DNA of 64,000 bases from Oscillospiraceae bacterium (GCA_015068125.1 SVLD01000007.1:1-64000), one strand, 5' to 3'. Counted from the stretch's first letter, positions 50,150 through 59,092 are shown. Translations and numbers: made by a program. The notes: generated from the letters alone by a model not told the origin.

Positions 50150-51265
50150 TCAGCCTGCAACCTCGGCGACCAGGGAGAAGGCCTTGTCGTCAGTCAGGGT
50201 ACCCTCCTGACAGGTGTATCCAGCGTAGACCAGTTTGGACTTCTTGACCACCCTGTCGTGCTCGATCATCACGGGAACGACCACGTTCTGCAGGTACTTC
50301 TTCGGGTCGCCGATCAGCAGCTCGTTGTCGCCCACGGCGTCCTCGAATTTGATAGTAGCGCCCAGGATAGCGCCGGCAGCCTTCTCGGTGATGGCGCCCA
50401 TGAAGATGGGACGCTTATTGCTGTCCACCATGCCGACCAGCTTGTTGTAGACGCCCTTACGGGTGCCGTATACCACGACGGTGCCGACGCGCTTCAGTTC
50501 ACCGAAGCCGGCGCAGATGTTGGCGTAGTTAACGCCAGTCTGGATCTTGTTGGCAGCCGCCATCTTTTCCTTGATCTCTGCCACGATGCCGACGGCCAGC
50601 TTAGAACCGATACGCGCGGCGACCAGGGTGATCAGGTAGTCCTCGAAAGCGTCAATCGCCATTGCTGCCATCTTGTAGGACAACTCCACATCTGCGGTGT
50701 AGTCCTCACCGGACAGATCGATGTTAGACATAGTGACCTGCAGATCGTTGTGATCCTCACCCTCTGCCGTCTTGCCAGCATCTGCTACGATGCTCTTGGC
50801 CGCAGGGATGGAGATGGCGCAGCCAGAGTTCAGAGTGTAAACGTCGGCGACGATGGGGTGTTCCTCGCCGATCAGGTCGATGATGCGGTTCTGCATCTGG
50901 GTGGGCAGAGGTGCGGAGGTGTTGGTGGTCAGAAAGGTGAAAGCGCGCTGCTCGATCTCGGTCAGTTCCTCGCCGCGCAGACGCTTCAGGAAGGCGCTGC
51001 GATACTCTTCGGATGCGGGGGTGAAAGTGCGGTTTTCCATGTTGTTTTCCTCCTCGTGGTTGTGGGTTTCGGTGGCGGTGCCTACCAGGCCGACGGCGAT
51101 ATTAGCACGCAGCTGCTGTCTGGTCTGGACTTCGCTCTGGATGCGGGTGCGCTCGGCGATCAGGTTGTTGGTCTCCTGCTCCAGGGCGGTCAGTGCATCG
51201 CCTTCGGCGGTCTCCAGTTCAGTCTGGATCTCAGCCAGGCGGGTGTTGATTTCGTCAATTCTCAT
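50150..51265 (-). CDS. HK97-fold major capsid protein
   Basis: A 371-residue capsid protein. Residues 1-75 are a coiled-coil scaffolding (delta) domain (IDEINTRLAEIQTELETAEG), expected to be cut off by the protease encoded just upstream. The mature part starts near the EEENNMENRTFTP stretch and shows VLSYKMAAMAID-like and GELKRVGTVVVYG core strands. I start it at ATG 51265 with AGGAGGT eight bases upstream; the open frame runs further into the protease gene, which it overlaps by 11 bases. Confidence 0.94.
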   Translation of the reverse strand: MRIDEINTRLAEIQTELETAEGDALTALEQETNNLIAERTRIQSEVQTRQQLRANIAVGLVGTATETHNHEEENNMENRTFTPASEEYRSAFLKRLRGEELTEIEQRAFTFLTTNTSAPLPTQMQNRIIDLIGEEHPIVADVYTLNSGCAISIPAAKSIVADAGKTAEGEDHNDLQVTMSNIDLSGEDYTADVELSYKMAAMAIDAFEDYLITLVAARIGSKLAVGIVAEIKEKMAAANKIQTGVNYANICAGFGELKRVGTVVVYGTRKGVYNKLVGMVDSNKRPIFMGAITEKAAGAILGATIKFEDAVGDNELLIGDPKKYLQNVVVPVMIEHDRVVKKSKLVYAGYTCQEGTLTDDKAFSLVAEVAG

Positions 51266-51890
51266 GGGTGACGACCTCCTGTAATTTAATCTTGAGACGC
51301 AAGCGTCTGCGTCTCTCTTCAAGCTCTGCCTCACTCCGGGCTGCCAGGTCGATCACTCCGTCGACCCAGCTGCGAGCATTGATTTCGGTGTTTGGGTTGG
51401 CCGGGATAGATACAGCCGAGACGTCGAAGATCTTCTTGATCTTTGTGTGGACGATGGTCCGGGTGGCGCTGTCGTAGTGGTACTCGCCCACGATGAAGCC
51501 CCAGGACATCTTGGTGATCATGCCGGTGCTGATCTCTTCATAGAGGCGCCGGGCGGCCTCGGTGCGGCCGAGATCTGCAGCGGTTATCAGGCCGACCGCA
51601 TCAGCCTCCACGATCAGGGAACCGTTGCTTTGCCGAGCCATGACGGTGCCGCAGTGGTTCAGCTGGAAGATGATGTCGCTCATATCGCAGCCATCAAAAC
51701 AGCCAGGCTCGAAGCGCTCATAGATTGGGCCGTCCTCCATCTCATAAAGGACATAGGGCTCATAGCGAGCTGCATAGCCCTCGACGTAATAATTGGAGTC
51801 GATCCGCTTTTGCTCCGGAGCGGGTGCGAAAACCTGAAGCGCACGGATCTGGCGCTCATTCTTCAGTTTGTTCTTGGTTTCCGGTGTCAT
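51255..51890 (-). CDS. HK97-type prohead protease
   Basis: A 211-residue serine protease (U35 type) for head maturation. VEGYAARYEPYVLYEMEDG is the start of the domain; FQLNHCGTVMARQSNGSLIV carries the conserved His, and ITKMSWGFIVGE the Ser. It precedes the capsid gene as usual. The start is ATG 51890 with AAGGAGGAAAACC; it overlaps the portal gene end by 35 bases. Confidence 0.93.
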   Translation of the reverse strand: MTPETKNKLKNERQIRALQVFAPAPEQKRIDSNYYVEGYAARYEPYVLYEMEDGPIYERFEPGCFDGCDMSDIIFQLNHCGTVMARQSNGSLIVEADAVGLITAADLGRTEAARRLYEEISTGMITKMSWGFIVGEYHYDSATRTIVHTKIKKIFDVSAVSIPANPNTEINARSWVDGVIDLAARSEAELEERRRRLRLKIKLQEVVTHEN

Positions 51891-53124
51891 GGTTTTCCTC
51901 CTTATCATCAGGATCCGGGGTCGGTTTGGATGCGTTCAGCGCCGCCTGGGCCGCCTGCAGCTCCGCCTGAAGCTTGGCCACCTGGTCCAGCTGGGTGATT
52001 TCGATGTACTCTTTGCGGATGTAACGCTTGTCGCCGGTGCCGTCTGTGATGTGCGGCAGGTTCCAGATGTCCATAATCATATTGGTGCTCATGAGACCCC
52101 GGTCGAACATCTGGGAGCTGACCTGTAGCTTGTTGGTGTTGGTCATGTACTGGAGCCGGTTGGCACTCCAGACGATGGCGTTACCCCGCTTGCGCTCCTG
52201 CTCAGTATAGGTCATGACGGTCATGGCCTGGGAGAGCTGCAGGGCGAAGGGTTCGATCTTGCCCTCATAGTAGGCAGCCCAGGCGTCACCGTTGACCTTG
52301 TTCTGCAGGACGTCCTCATTGCAGCCGAAGTAATTGAGCACCCGTGTCTGGATCAGGTTCATCTGCTCCGGATCCACAATCTTCGCTGTGGACTGGATCT
52401 GCTGCACGTTGGTATAGTTGTGCGGGAAAAGAGCCAGGCCGCCGGCATCGGGTCCAAGGTTGTCATCGACCCACGATTTCCGCTCCTTCTTCATGTCCTC
52501 CTTTTTGGTGAGGTTGCCGATCGTGGCCATGAAGCGGAAGCTGGCGCTGTTCTTGATACCCTCCGCGATGCCCTGGTTCTGGGTGTTCAGCAGCTGGAGG
52601 GTAGGCAGCAGGGCCTGATTGTTCTCGCCGATGATGTCGCTGTTGTACAGGTATTTACTGACCACACCACAGCGGGCCAGCTCGATCGCCGCCCACTTGC
52701 CATTTTTGAACCGGTACCGCAGCCAGGGCTCGCCCTTCACGTCGACGATCTCGGTCTGCGCGGGGTTCGCCGGGTAGTAGCCGACCAGCCGGTCGAGCTC
52801 GTCCAGCACCGGAATTATGAAGCAGGTATTCTTCGCTTCGTAGATGGTGGCCGCCTTGTAGGCGAATTGCGCCGAGGTCATGAAGGGGTTGGGCCGGCCG
52901 TCCAGCAGCGGTTGGATCTTGTGAAGATCGGCGCCTTGGACGCTCGGCAGCAGCTTGCTGCAGTGGTTTGCGAAGGCGTGGATGCAGGAGCGGGTCAGCT
53001 CCATCTCATAGACGCCGCCGTCGTAGCTGGTAAAGATGGGCGTGTACCCATCGAGCATCTGAAAATAACCATTTACCTGGGCTTTGGGTTTGGGACGCTT
53101 AAAAAGAAAATCAAATGCACCCAT
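51856..53124 (-). CDS. Phage portal protein (HK97 type)
   Basis: A 422-residue portal protein that forms the ring through which DNA enters the head. RSCIHAFANHCSKLLPSVQG, NPFMTSAQFAYKAATIYEAKN and LNYFGCNEDVLQNKVNGDAW are typical. The C-terminus is a Gln/Ala- then Asp/Glu-rich tail. The order terminase-portal-protease-capsid is standard. ATG 53124 follows AGGAGGACAGCC. Confidence 0.95.
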   Translation of the reverse strand: MGAFDFLFKRPKPKAQVNGYFQMLDGYTPIFTSYDGGVYEMELTRSCIHAFANHCSKLLPSVQGADLHKIQPLLDGRPNPFMTSAQFAYKAATIYEAKNTCFIIPVLDELDRLVGYYPANPAQTEIVDVKGEPWLRYRFKNGKWAAIELARCGVVSKYLYNSDIIGENNQALLPTLQLLNTQNQGIAEGIKNSASFRFMATIGNLTKKEDMKKERKSWVDDNLGPDAGGLALFPHNYTNVQQIQSTAKIVDPEQMNLIQTRVLNYFGCNEDVLQNKVNGDAWAAYYEGKIEPFALQLSQAMTVMTYTEQERKRGNAIVWSANRLQYMTNTNKLQVSSQMFDRGLMSTNMIMDIWNLPHITDGTGDKRYIRKEYIEITQLDQVAKLQAELQAAQAALNASKPTPDPDDKEENHDTGNQEQTEE

Positions 53125-53166
53125 GTGGCTGTCCTCCTATTCGTTTGGTTCGCAAATGTCGGGGTA

Positions 53167-54825
53167 TTAGCTCGCATTTTTGAGCTGATCGCCGATCTGG
53201 TCGTACCACTTCTGACGGACCGTCAGGGCATCGATGACGGCCACGAAGCCGTCGATGTGACACCGTTCGTCGATCTTGACCGGGCGGATCTTGCGGGTCT
53301 CATTGTTCTGCTTGACGCCCACATTCAGGAAGTGAGCCTTCAGCAAGTTATTGTCACCGAGCCGCAAGACGCCGTCCCGCAACAGGCCGTCGCACTCCTT
53401 CAGTACCGGTGTCAGGTTTTCGCCCTGGTACACGTCATCCGTGTGGAAACCATAGCGGTCCAGGTCTTGGATTAAATACTGGGAGGAGTATCGGTCATAA
53501 CCGATCTTTAGCGGCAGGATCTCGTATTCCTCCACCAGCATCCGGAACCACTCGAAGCAGTCGTGATAATCCACATAGTTCTCACCACTGAGCTGAATGA
53601 GGCCCTGCTGGACATATATCCGGTATGGTACACCCTCCCGCTCCGCCAGGTAGTCGACCTTGTTTGCAGGCATGAAAAATTTTGTCAACACATAGAGCCG
53701 GCCTTCCTTCTCGATCACCACACAGCATGCCGTTAGGTCCGTCGTCTGGGAGAGATCGATGCCACCGACACAATAGGTCGACTTGAAGGACTCCAGCCGG
53801 AAGGCCTCGCCGGTGACCGCATCCACCACGTCATAGGGCAGCCACGCTTGGGTGCTGTTCTGCTTAATGTTGCAGTATTTGGTCAAGAATTCGGCCCGTT
53901 TGCTTAGGCTGTTCCGGGCGATAGCAATCTCCTCCAGGAAGAAGTCCTCGGAGACACTGACGCCCATATTCGGGTTAGACTTCTTCAGCTCCTCAATGTC
54001 GTCCCACTTGCTGATGTCGTCGATGATGTATAGCAGCGGCAGCAGGCGACGCTCCTGAGAGCTACCCAGCAGGACAGCGGTAGAGCGTATCATCAATTCA
54101 TCGTAGGGGCCATCGTTGACGTAGCCGGCCGTGGAGATACTGAGGATCAGCGGCTGTTTCCGGGCGCCGAGGGCCGATTTCATGACCTCGTACTGCTTCC
54201 GCCCCTGTTCGGCCGGCCAGCTGGCAATTTCGTCGCAGACGGTCAGGTGTGGGTTGAAACCGTCGCTCTTCTTAGCGTTGAAGGCCAGCTTCTTGATGGA
54301 GGTGTTGGTGCTCTCCAGGTAGATATCGGAGCGGCGCCGATCGGCTAGGTCGTCCAGCTCCGGCTCCTGCTTGATGATCTGGTAGAAGTTCTCGTAAACG
54401 ATCTCGGCCTGCTCCAGTTTCGGAGCTAGGCAGTAGATTTTTGCACCATGCTCTCCGTCCAAGTAGGCCATGTATGCGATGACCGCTGAGGCGAACAGAC
54501 TCTTGCCGTTCTTTCGGGCAATGACCATGAAGACCTCGCGGTAGATTCGGAGACCGCCCGCGTCCACAATGCCAAAAATCAGCGACACCGCCGCCTTCTG
54601 CCAGAGTTCTAGCTTGATCAGGTCGCTACGCCCCTCGCAGTGGTGGCAGAAAGTCTCGATAAAGGTAATGGCCCGATTGGCCTTTCGATCATCGAAAAAG
54701 AAAAGACCATCGCGGAGTCCCGCGGTGATCTTCTCGTATAAGAGTTTGATCCACTTGCCGGCTACAATCTCGCCGGTCTGGATTCTGTGGTGATACTCTT
54801 GTATATAGTTTGCAAAGGGTGTCAC
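53167..54825 (-). CDS. terL: Terminase large subunit
   Basis: A 552-residue DNA-packaging motor. The ATPase has VIARKNGKSLFASAVIAY as Walker A and HLTVCDEIASWPAEQG as Walker B; the C-terminal RNase H-like nuclease starts at GGIDLSQTTDLTACCVV and later DRYSSQYLIQDLDRYG. It is of the Terminase_1 group. It starts at GTG 54825, overlapping the small-subunit stop (GTGA). Confidence 0.96.
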   Translation of the reverse strand: MTPFANYIQEYHHRIQTGEIVAGKWIKLLYEKITAGLRDGLFFFDDRKANRAITFIETFCHHCEGRSDLIKLELWQKAAVSLIFGIVDAGGLRIYREVFMVIARKNGKSLFASAVIAYMAYLDGEHGAKIYCLAPKLEQAEIVYENFYQIIKQEPELDDLADRRRSDIYLESTNTSIKKLAFNAKKSDGFNPHLTVCDEIASWPAEQGRKQYEVMKSALGARKQPLILSISTAGYVNDGPYDELMIRSTAVLLGSSQERRLLPLLYIIDDISKWDDIEELKKSNPNMGVSVSEDFFLEEIAIARNSLSKRAEFLTKYCNIKQNSTQAWLPYDVVDAVTGEAFRLESFKSTYCVGGIDLSQTTDLTACCVVIEKEGRLYVLTKFFMPANKVDYLAEREGVPYRIYVQQGLIQLSGENYVDYHDCFEWFRMLVEEYEILPLKIGYDRYSSQYLIQDLDRYGFHTDDVYQGENLTPVLKECDGLLRDGVLRLGDNNLLKAHFLNVGVKQNNETRKIRPVKIDERCHIDGFVAVIDALTVRQKWYDQIGDQLKNAS

Positions 54826-55163
54826 GTGTTCATCAACTCCGTCAGCCGGCTTTCCTTCTGTGCGGGAGGTACCAGGTCAAGGAGCTGCTTCATAATTGCG
54901 TTGAGATTCTTCGTCAAGCTGATGTGAACCTCGGCAGCTGCGGACTTTTTCAGTCCGCTCTGCAGCCGGCCGTTGTTGTACTCCTCGACCCAGCCGTCTC
55001 TGTTCAGCTGCTCCTCAAGTTCCTGAAGGCTGACGGTGATAAAAGCAGCCCGAGCGATCAGTGCGTCCACCGTCTTGAGCTTATTAGGCTCCAGGTCCGC
55101 AAAAATCTTCTTGAGTCTGTTGGTTTCTTTCTTAATCAGCTTTTCTTTCTCATAATTTGCCAC
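54822..55163 (-). CDS. terS: Terminase small subunit (P27-like)
   Basis: A 113-residue helical protein directly before the large subunit. NRDGWVEEYNNGRLQSGLKKSAAAEV is a pattern of P27-type and related small subunits that recognise the packaging start. It starts at ATG 55163 and is coupled to terL. Confidence 0.85.
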   Translation of the reverse strand: MANYEKEKLIKKETNRLKKIFADLEPNKLKTVDALIARAAFITVSLQELEEQLNRDGWVEEYNNGRLQSGLKKSAAAEVHISLTKNLNAIMKQLLDLVPPAQKESRLTELMNT

Positions 55164-55265
55164 TTCTACACCCCCTTCGTGCTTATTTCAGAGTAAAATT
55201 CTCCCCCACCCTTCGGTCCCCTGGCCCGGAAATTTTTTTGGAAAATGGGGGGAGTTCGCAACTTT

Positions 55266-55571
55266 TTAGAATTTGCAGTTCCTTATGATTTCACCATTCG
55301 GACCATAAAGACATCGGCCAGGAGTTGCGATCCTCGGATCCTTTTCCTTGTTGTGGCAAGTCTGACACTCGTATCGGAAGTTGTCCGGGTTCAGGCTGAT
55401 CTCTGGATCGTTGCAGTTCACATCGTCCAGCCAGATCTTGTGATGTACGACCAGCCCAGGCTCCTGGCCACAGACCTGACATACTCCACCATCCACAGCC
55501 AAGCGCTCCGTGATGAACGCCTGCCTGACTCTGCGCCACGCCGACGTTTTGTAGAATTGTTTCTGGGTCAT
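55266..55571 (-). CDS. HNH endonuclease
   Basis: A 101-residue HNH nuclease. CQVCG and CQTCH are the zinc knuckles around the catalytic VVHHKIWL and the following Asn and His (NPDNFRYECQTCHN). Such enzymes beside the terminase are needed for cohesive-end packaging in several HK97-type phages. The ATG follows AGGAGGGCCAGCG. The 102 bases down to terS and the 145 bases up to the regulator hold no clear gene. Confidence 0.92.
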   Translation of the reverse strand: MTQKQFYKTSAWRRVRQAFITERLAVDGGVCQVCGQEPGLVVHHKIWLDDVNCNDPEISLNPDNFRYECQTCHNKEKDPRIATPGRCLYGPNGEIIRNCKF

Positions 55572-55716
55572 CGCTGGCCCTCCTATGTATGTTCGTGGTC
55601 TTTATATGCCATCTGCAAAACTTTGGGCTGTTCCCTTGATGAATTCTACACAGAAGGTGCCGAGGAGTAATCCTTGGCATCTTGTCTTTTTCTTATACCA
55701 GCATATCACACTATCT

Positions 55717-56199
55717 TTATATCACAGTTTTTTGGCTCTGGGAGTCCGTAATTTTATTTCCCATGTCTTTTGAGACATGAGAATAGTATTCCTCCGCCGA
55801 AAGGAAGCCGTATGTATGCCCCACGAGCAGGATAAACTGCCATCTGTATCTGCGTGCTGTTCTGTCGGATATGTTCAACGCTTGTGCTGCACCTGGAATG
55901 CTGTATGAGTATCCCCAAAGGGTCAGCTTGACAACATCCAGTCTAAGCTTTCCGTCCGGAAGGATCTTTGTACGCCTAACTGCTTCGTGTACGGCATCAT
56001 GTTCCTTTTGCTCTTGTCTGGGCAGCTGACGCAGAGCGACATTCTCAATAATTCTGGATGCGCCGCCACCCCTGGGCATTCCATTTATGCTCGCAGTGAT
56101 CTTCTGCTCATGTAATTCTTTCAGGGCAGCTCGCTTAGCCGGATAGTCACGGACGATATTCAGCACAAATGGCCACCAGTTGAATCTCGGCTTGCTCAT
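55717..56199 (-). CDS. RinA/ArpU-like late transcription regulator
   Basis: A 160-residue protein with a C-terminal helix-turn-helix (GAAQALNISDRTARRYRWQF). The rest is basic and helical. Position just upstream of HNH and terminase is that of RinA/ArpU-type activators, which switch on packaging and structural genes. The assignment is by context and the HTH, not by a diagnostic motif. No close ribosome site stands out before ATG 56199. Confidence 0.6.
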   Translation of the reverse strand: MSKPRFNWWPFVLNIVRDYPAKRAALKELHEQKITASINGMPRGGGASRIIENVALRQLPRQEQKEHDAVHEAVRRTKILPDGKLRLDVVKLTLWGYSYSIPGAAQALNISDRTARRYRWQFILLVGHTYGFLSAEEYYSHVSKDMGNKITDSQSQKTVI

Positions 56200-56259
56200 A
56201 TATGCACCATTCTCCTCTCATTCTGATTTTTGTTCTAAAACTTTACACATTTCCAAGGC

Positions 56260-57045
56260 TTAATCTAACCGGCCTGCATGCCGGTGCTGTTTGCTCTTTT
56301 CTTTCCGCGGAGCCTTAGGGATCACTACATATTTAAAATAGATACAACCATACTTCGTTGCCTTAACATCCACCAGCTTGTACCCCTTGGGCGCCACAGG
56401 CGGTCTCTTCTCGGTGTATCCGCCACTAACACGGACTTCCGTCGCCGGCTCCATATCCGGTTTTCGGGCGTTCTTTGTCCGAAAGTACCGGTGTCCGCCT
56501 ACTTCTTCGGTCCAGTGGTTAAACAGATAGTTTGCCAAGCCTGTGTAGTCCTGTCCATGGTCTACGCCATCGTACCAGCAGTGCTCACGCAAATGATCGG
56601 GATGCCGCACCTGGCCATACTTCCACTTCTTTTTAATGAACTCCACTGGGATGCCTTCGGATACCATGTGGAAGTGGATTCTATTGGTAGACTTACCCCT
56701 TCCCATGTACAAAAAGATCACCGCATCGGGGTATGCACGCTTCAGGGTCTGTACAAAACGCTTGCGGACAATCTTGGCTTCTTCAAATGTATGTACTTCC
56801 CATTCATCATCAAATGTCGGAGTACAGTAGATCGACGTCGGGGAAAAGTTGGCATGAAACTGACGCAGATGGTTCCGGCGTGATATCTCAGTTTTGAATT
56901 TCAGATATGCTTCTTCATTTTCAAAACGATCCTTGCGAATTTTCTCCGGATCGTATTCCTCTATATTGCGGACGCCATCAGATACGTTGTATACAATCTG
57001 TTCGCAGAGCGAGCCCATAAAGATACGGCGCTTCTTCTGTTTCAT
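56260..57045 (-). CDS. HUH endonuclease-like replication protein
   Basis: A 261-residue protein. RIHFHMVSEG gives an HUH-type motif (His124-Phe-His126) and Tyr173 in GLANYLFNHW is a candidate catalytic tyrosine; IYCTPTFDDEWEVH and FVQTLKRAYPDAVIFLYMGR precede them as in the G2P/ORF2 rolling-circle Rep group. HUH enzymes nick DNA to start replication or transfer. The C-terminus is strongly basic. The ATG follows AAGGAGGAGAACGG. It could instead be an unrelated plasmid- or element-derived Rep. Confidence 0.7.
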   Translation of the reverse strand: MKQKKRRIFMGSLCEQIVYNVSDGVRNIEEYDPEKIRKDRFENEEAYLKFKTEISRRNHLRQFHANFSPTSIYCTPTFDDEWEVHTFEEAKIVRKRFVQTLKRAYPDAVIFLYMGRGKSTNRIHFHMVSEGIPVEFIKKKWKYGQVRHPDHLREHCWYDGVDHGQDYTGLANYLFNHWTEEVGGHRYFRTKNARKPDMEPATEVRVSGGYTEKRPPVAPKGYKLVDVKATKYGCIYFKYVVIPKAPRKEKSKQHRHAGRLD

Positions 57046-57125
57046 ACCGTTCTCCTCCTTATCTAAATATCGCAAGCTCCGACATAGGCCCGGTGCTGCA
57101 GGCCCATGGCGCAATCTGCGCTTAG

Positions 57126-57347
57126 TTAATGCTTCATTTTTTGAAGCACTCTGTTTTTCTCTGTTAATTGCTCAGGATAAAACGCTTCTCTCGAATTTCC
57201 CTTCTGTCCATGAAATTCGAGGACCACATATCTCCCCTCCGGATGTATGTAGACCACACTTCCAACCATTGATACACTTAAGCTGTCCTTCACCTTAGGA
57301 AAAACTGGCTTCACCCTGTAACATTGGTTTAGCTCTATCACAGTCAT
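57126..57347 (-). CDS. Small phage protein of unknown function
   Basis: A 73-residue protein with a beta-barrel-like pattern (VGSVVYIHPEGRYVVLEFHG), as in small SH3-like proteins of gut phages. The start ATG 57347 overlaps the stop of the preceding Cys-rich frame (ATGA), with AGGAGG immediately before it. GTG 57341, 6 bases on, has better spacing and is an alternative. Confidence 0.65.
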   Translation of the reverse strand: MTVIELNQCYRVKPVFPKVKDSLSVSMVGSVVYIHPEGRYVVLEFHGQKGNSREAFYPEQLTEKNRVLQKMKH

Positions 57348-57487
57348 ACCTCCTCTGGCAATAGCTCCTCGGCATCTGCCTGCTCCATGCATTGCACGCA
57401 ACTCTTGCCATTCTTTTCACAATCAGCCTGCTGATGCTCTGAAACCTGCTCAAGTGGACAATCCCACCATTTACAATAAAACGCCAT
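57344..57487 (-). CDS. Tiny cysteine-rich protein overlapping the RT gene
   Basis: A 47-residue frame starting MAFYCKWWDCPLEQ, with cysteines at 5, 10, 23, 30 and 33, suggestive of a small zinc-binding fold. AGGAGG lies within the last codons of the reverse transcriptase, with which it overlaps by 17 bases, and its stop overlaps the next gene's ATG. The chain of overlaps argues it is translated. I do not recognise it. Confidence 0.6.
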   Translation of the reverse strand: MAFYCKWWDCPLEQVSEHQQADCEKNGKSCVQCMEQADAEELLPEEV

Positions 57488-58520
57488 TATTATTTCCTCC
57501 TAAAATTTGATTTATCTTCAGATCCATCGTCTTGCCCAGGTGGTAGCAATTACCATGGGACCGGTGGTTTTGGTGTGCAGCATAGGAATGATCCAGCTTT
57601 TCCTGCGGCAGCTTACCCGCTACCACCAGTTTTGCCATGCGGGTATATTTCTTCTGGGCATTGCGTTTCTTTTGGTTGCTCAATTTGCGGATTGGTGTTC
57701 CATCTGCAGTTATGTAGGTATGAAAGCCCAGATAGCTGACGCCGTTCTTGAAGGGGAAGATCTGCGTCTTTTCGTTCAGTTCCAGATCCAGGGTTTCCAG
57801 ATACGCTGTGATCACCTCCAGGCAGTGCTGCAGATACGCCTTGCTCGGGTGGATCAGCCAAAAGTCGTCCACGTACCTGCCGTAATACTCAATTCCCAGC
57901 TGGTGGACGATCAGTTTGTCCATGCCGTCCAGATAGATAAGGCCAAATGCCTGGCTGATCTGGTTTCCCAGGGGAACTCCTTTTCCCTCGGTGCTGTCAA
58001 TGAACAGATCGCAGAGCCAGCAGATGTCCGGGTCATATCCGAAGTGATAATGGACGATATCCTTCAGCTGCTCATGGGATATGCTGTAGAAGAATTTCCG
58101 GACATCGCATTTGAGGATGTACCCCTCCATGCCGTACCGGCTGTAAAACGCCTGCATCTGCTCGCTGAGCCGGTCAAGCCCGAATAACGTTCCTTTTCCT
58201 TTCTGCCCGGCGCAGTTATCGTGGATGAAGATCTTCTGCAGCCGGGGCAGCAGCACATTGTCACACAGGCTATGCTGTACGACCTTATCCTTGAAGGAGG
58301 AAGTTTGGATAATACGCTCCTTGGGCTCGTACACCTTAAACTCAGCATAGCCGGAGACCCGGTAGGTCTTATCCTTCAGCTGAGCGATCAAGGTGTTTAC
58401 GCCATCCAGCGCGACCAGGTTAAACCGGGCGGCGCTTTTCTTATTGCCCTTGCCGCACTTTGCTTTACGGAAAGCCCGGTACATATTATGAAAATCCGTT
58501 ACCTTCTCGAAGTCGGTCAT
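57471..58520 (-). CDS. DGR reverse transcriptase
   Basis: A 349-residue reverse transcriptase of the diversity-generating retroelement group. The catalytic Asp residues lie in LKCDVRKFF (D139) and YVDD (216-219). The motif LGNQISQ (184-190) has the xGxxxSQ form that marks DGR enzymes, where other RTs have QGxxxSP; this change goes with error-prone copying of template adenines. The gene is preceded by AAGGAGGG and lies directly after the template repeat. With Avd it would copy the template RNA into mutated cDNA that replaces the variable repeats. Confidence 0.96.
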   Translation of the reverse strand: MTDFEKVTDFHNMYRAFRKAKCGKGNKKSAARFNLVALDGVNTLIAQLKDKTYRVSGYAEFKVYEPKERIIQTSSFKDKVVQHSLCDNVLLPRLQKIFIHDNCAGQKGKGTLFGLDRLSEQMQAFYSRYGMEGYILKCDVRKFFYSISHEQLKDIVHYHFGYDPDICWLCDLFIDSTEGKGVPLGNQISQAFGLIYLDGMDKLIVHQLGIEYYGRYVDDFWLIHPSKAYLQHCLEVITAYLETLDLELNEKTQIFPFKNGVSYLGFHTYITADGTPIRKLSNQKKRNAQKKYTRMAKLVVAGKLPQEKLDHSYAAHQNHRSHGNCYHLGKTMDLKINQILGGNNNGVLL

Positions 58521-58623
58521 ACAGCGTAGCCCTCCTTGTTTATCCTTTCGGAAAGGTTGTGCGTTCTTTTGGTGTGGCGTATGGATTTCGGCTGATGCCT
58601 ACTCTGTCGAACATTCCACCAGT

Positions 58624-58689
58624 ACGGGCGCACCGCGTAGTCGTTGTTGTAGTTGTTGTTGTTGTTGTAGCCGGACGGCGCAACGCAAA
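58624..58689 (-). repeat. DGR template repeat (TR)
   Basis: A 66-base stretch between Avd and RT, non-coding in the expressed sense. Read on the minus strand it is GGCTAC, five AAC, TAC, two AAC, GAC, TAC, between conserved ends TTTGCGTTGCGCCGTCC and GCGGTGCGCCCGT. Both variable repeats share those ends. The AAC triplets allow each position to become many residues while avoiding stops. It has one AAC fewer than the variable repeats require. Confidence 0.96.
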
Positions 58690-58720
58690 AAGGAAAAATA
58701 CAACGCACAGCCTGCGGCAC

Positions 58721-59089
58721 TTATTTCTGCTCGCTTTTTCGCCAGCCAAGTGCCATATACTTTACATCCGTCACCATCCTTGACCAGTACTCCGCCGACT
58801 TATCATTCAGCAGCTCCAGCATCATGGACAGCTCGATGTAAAACAACAGTTCGTCGCAGAGGGTGACCGCCCGGGTAATCATCTCGCACCGTTCCCGCTT
58901 GTGGGTCACATTGTGGATGCGGTTCGCTTCCAGCAGGTTTTCATAGATATCCATGCTCTTGTTCTGCATACGGTCAACCAGGGAATGGCGGAACTTTTTG
59001 GGATATCGGTTGCAGTTGGATGTCAGTTTGAAAGTATGTACCGCCAGGTCTTTTGCCTTGACGATCACCTTCAGGTCATTCTCTGCCAT
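58721..59089 (-). CDS. avd: DGR accessory variability determinant (Avd)
   Basis: A 122-residue helical, basic protein of the Avd type: LTSNCNRYPKKFRHSLVDRM, then LEANRIHN and TLCDELLFYIELSMMLELL. Avd forms a pentameric four-helix-bundle barrel that binds the RT and template RNA and is needed for mutagenic copying. It lies 3 bases after target gene 1 and 31 bases before the template repeat, the classic order. Confidence 0.92.
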   Translation of the reverse strand: MAENDLKVIVKAKDLAVHTFKLTSNCNRYPKKFRHSLVDRMQNKSMDIYENLLEANRIHNVTHKRERCEMITRAVTLCDELLFYIELSMMLELLNDKSAEYWSRMVTDVKYMALGWRKSEQK

Positions 59090-59092
59090 GTC

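Noticed and set aside
55572-55672. Plus-strand frame whose end (YAICKTLGCSLDEFYTE) looks like the tail of a small Cro/XRE-type regulator
   Set aside because: No start with a ribosome site and no helix-turn-helix upstream; the upstream part is antisense to the HNH gene. At most a remnant.
58540-58749. Thr-rich and Asn-rich frames across the template repeat
   Set aside because: They arise from translating the AAC-rich template in different frames; the template is read as RNA, not as protein.
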